Below are positions 62,194 through 64,000 of a stretch of DNA of 64,000 bases, piece after piece. The stretch spans positions 186,001 through 250,000 of the forward strand of contig NZ_BMDV01000004.1 of assembly GCF_014636095.1 (NCBI RefSeq), read 5' to 3'. The first letter of the stretch is position 1, and each line of letters opens with the position of its first letter. Source of the stretch: Acinetobacter modestus. Lineage in GTDB: Bacteria; Pseudomonadota; Gammaproteobacteria; Pseudomonadales; Moraxellaceae. The position numbers and the translations under genes are program-made. Under the pieces are notes generated by a model. It was not told where the DNA came from. It ran no database searches and saw only the letters and a program-made list of their open reading frames with translations.

Positions 62194-63975
62194 ATGATGC
62201 GCACTCATTACTGTGGCTCTTTAACTGAAGCCCAAATCGATCAAACAGTGACTTTATGCGGATGGGTTCATCGTCGCCGTGACCATGGTGGTGTAATTTT
62301 CCTTGATATGCGTGACCGTGATGGTTTAGTTCAAGTCGTCATTGATCCTGATACACCAGAAGCTTTCTCAACTGCGGATAAAGCACGCTCTGAATTTGTG
62401 TTAAAAATTACAGGTCGTGTACGTCGTCGCTATGAAGGTACTGAAAATGCCAACATGGTGAGTGGTCAAATCGAAGTTTTAGCAAAAGAAATCGAAGTTT
62501 TAGCTGCTTCTGAAACACCTCCATTCCCATTGAATGACGAAAACACCAATATTTCTGAAGAAATTCGTTTGAAATACCGTTTCTTGGACATTCGTCGTCC
62601 AGAAATGTTAGATCGCTTACGCTTCCGTTCTAAAGTTACAAACTTGATTCGTAACTACTTTGAAGATCACGGTTTCCTCGATGTTGAAACACCGATCTTG
62701 ACTCGTGCAACACCTGAGGGCGCACGTGACTATTTAGTCCCAAGTCGTGTTTCAAATGGTAGCTTCTATGCACTTCCACAATCACCACAATTGTTCAAAC
62801 AGTTGTTGATGGTCGGTGGTATCGATCGTTATTACCAAATCGCTAAATGTTTCCGTGACGAAGATTTACGTGCGGATCGTCAGCCTGAATTTACCCAAAT
62901 CGACGTTGAAACATCGTTTATGTCTGACGATGACATCATGGATTTAATGGAAGGCTTAACGGTTAAAATGTTCAACGAATTATTGAATGTAAAATTCGAT
63001 AAATTTGAACGTATGACCTATAACGATGCAATGCGTGATTATGCATCTGACAAACCAGATATGCGTATTCCATTGAAATTAGTTGACGTTGCAGACTTAA
63101 TGCAAGACGTTGAGTTCAAAGTTTTTGCTGGCCCTGCAAAAGATCCTAAAGGTCGTATTGTCGCTTTACGTGTTCCAGGTGCTGGTTCATTACCACGTAG
63201 TGCGATTGACGAATACACCAAATTCGTAGGCATCTACGGTGCTAAAGGCTTGGCTTACATCAAAGTCAATGAACTTGAAAAAGGCATCGAAGGTCTTCAA
63301 TCTCCAATCGTTAAATTCATCGAACCAATCGTACTCGATTTATTAAAACGTGTTGGTGCTGAAAATGGCGACATCGTATTCTTCGGTGCGGATAAAGCAA
63401 AAGTTGTAAATGATGCGATGGGTGCACTTCGTGTGAAAATCGGTCATGACTTGAATCTTTCAACTTGCGAGTGGGCACCACTTTGGGTTGTTGATTTCCC
63501 AATGTTCGAAGAAACTGATGATGGCAAATGGACTTCTGTGCATCACCCATTCACACTACCAAAATCAAGTGTTGAAGAAGTAAAGAGCAATCCAGGCGCG
63601 GCACTATCAGTTGCATACGATATGGTACTCAATGGTACTGAAATTGGTGGTGGTTCACTGCGTATTTATACCTTAGAGATGCAGAAAGCGATTTTTGAAG
63701 CTTTAGGTATTGGTGAAGAAGAAGCGGAAGAAAAATTCAGCTTCTTATTGAACGCATTACGTTATGGCGCGCCTCCACACGGTGGTTTGGCATTTGGTCT
63801 TGACCGCTTGATCATGCTCATGACAGGTGCTTCTTCTATTCGTGATGTGATTGCATTCCCGAAAACTAAGACTGCTGAATGTCCATTAACTCAAGCACCA
63901 GCGCCTGTTGAAGCAAATCAATTGCGTGACTTGGGTATTCGTTTACGTGAAAAAGCAAAAGCTGAAGAAAAGTAA
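62194..63975 (+). CDS. aspS: aspartyl-tRNA synthetase
   Basis: A 593-residue class IIb synthetase charging tRNA-Asp (or tRNA-Asp and tRNA-Asn if non-discriminating, which cannot be told by eye). It starts with an OB-fold anticodon domain ([23 protein letters not shown]), class II motif 2 in [21 protein letters not shown], the bacterial GAD insertion between, and motif 3 in [15 protein letters not shown]. Length is that of bacterial AspRS, so the gene is complete. ATG at 62194 or 62197 both work; no ribosome site discriminates. Confidence 0.97.
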   Translation: MMRTHYCGSLTEAQIDQTVTLCGWVHRRRDHGGVIFLDMRDRDGLVQVVIDPDTPEAFSTADKARSEFVLKITGRVRRRYEGTENANMVSGQIEVLAKEIEVLAASETPPFPLNDENTNISEEIRLKYRFLDIRRPEMLDRLRFRSKVTNLIRNYFEDHGFLDVETPILTRATPEGARDYLVPSRVSNGSFYALPQSPQLFKQLLMVGGIDRYYQIAKCFRDEDLRADRQPEFTQIDVETSFMSDDDIMDLMEGLTVKMFNELLNVKFDKFERMTYNDAMRDYASDKPDMRIPLKLVDVADLMQDVEFKVFAGPAKDPKGRIVALRVPGAGSLPRSAIDEYTKFVGIYGAKGLAYIKVNELEKGIEGLQSPIVKFIEPIVLDLLKRVGAENGDIVFFGADKAKVVNDAMGALRVKIGHDLNLSTCEWAPLWVVDFPMFEETDDGKWTSVHHPFTLPKSSVEEVKSNPGAALSVAYDMVLNGTEIGGGSLRIYTLEMQKAIFEALGIGEEEAEEKFSFLLNALRYGAPPHGGLAFGLDRLIMLMTGASSIRDVIAFPKTKTAECPLTQAPAPVEANQLRDLGIRLREKAKAEEK

Positions 63976-64000
63976 TTTTTTCAATTGATTGCTGAATAAG

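Noticed and set aside
1..64000. Mobile elements, CRISPR arrays, tRNA/rRNA genes
   Set aside because: No transposase, integrase, regularly spaced repeats, or tRNA-like cloverleaf sequences were seen on reading the window.

Overview
The window looks like an ordinary chromosomal segment of an Acinetobacter species. The evidence is gene content and low G+C: membrane PQQ glucose dehydrogenase beside an OprB porin, a BaeSR-like two-component system, LpxO, a ZnuD-like zinc receptor, trpFB and trpA-accD-folC blocks, 593-aa AspS, and several small proteins of the kind seen only in Acinetobacter. The species cannot be fixed from sequence reading alone. I saw no insertion sequence, prophage, CRISPR array, rRNA or tRNA. 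Coding density is high, and nearly all intergenic gaps are below 350 bp.

Layout. 1-6.4 kb: 5' part of gcd (its 3' end lies outside the window), an OprB porin, a CaiB/BaiF CoA-transferase with a divergent AraC regulator, and a lipoprotein of the agmatine deiminase family. 6.5-10 kb: thiolase plus FadB-like two-gene beta-oxidation operon. 10-17.2 kb: small proteins, including a paralogous pair of single-span membrane proteins flanking a patatin phospholipase, then a GNAT/methyltransferase pair, a hemolysin-III protein, an MFS symporter and LpxO. 17.2-24.2 kb: secA, a 1-Cys peroxiredoxin, a hairpin-rich spacer, an MBL hydrolase/lipoprotein phosphatase pair and a propeller-like protein. 24.3-28.4 kb: tightly overlapping trpA-accD-folC-SPOR operon on the minus strand. 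28.6-34.9 kb: NhaC antiporter, AraC regulator with a divergent PF10118 protein, an orphan small protein, DUF2804 and a GGDEF cyclase. 35-36.9 kb: trpF-trpB. 36.9-40.5 kb: a cobalamin riboswitch leading btuB, a PduO-type adenosyltransferase and a GDPD esterase. 40.6-48.1 kb: META lipoprotein, desaturase, SelO, L,D-transpeptidase, unknown proteins, and a lipoprotein/outer-membrane protein pair. 48.3-51.2 kb: baeR-baeS with a divergent small lipoprotein. 51.5-55.2 kb: two tandem acyl-CoA dehydrogenases. 55.3-64 kb: PsiE, two RcnB paralogues, a PLD-type synthase, a Zur-box-controlled ZnuD-like receptor, a frameshifted DUF4184 gene, and aspS.

Themes: fatty-acid metabolism (thiolase/FadB, two acyl-CoA dehydrogenases, desaturase, AccD, CoA transferase), envelope biology (SecA, LpxO, BaeSR, L,D-transpeptidase, PLD enzyme, many lipoproteins) and micronutrient uptake (cobalamin, zinc). 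I did not find a convincing new multi-gene system. The items most worth a second look are the DUF4184 frameshift in a T run, the triplet of DnaA-box-like sites before an unknown gene, the small membrane-protein pair around the patatin gene, and the hairpin-rich spacer after the peroxiredoxin gene.
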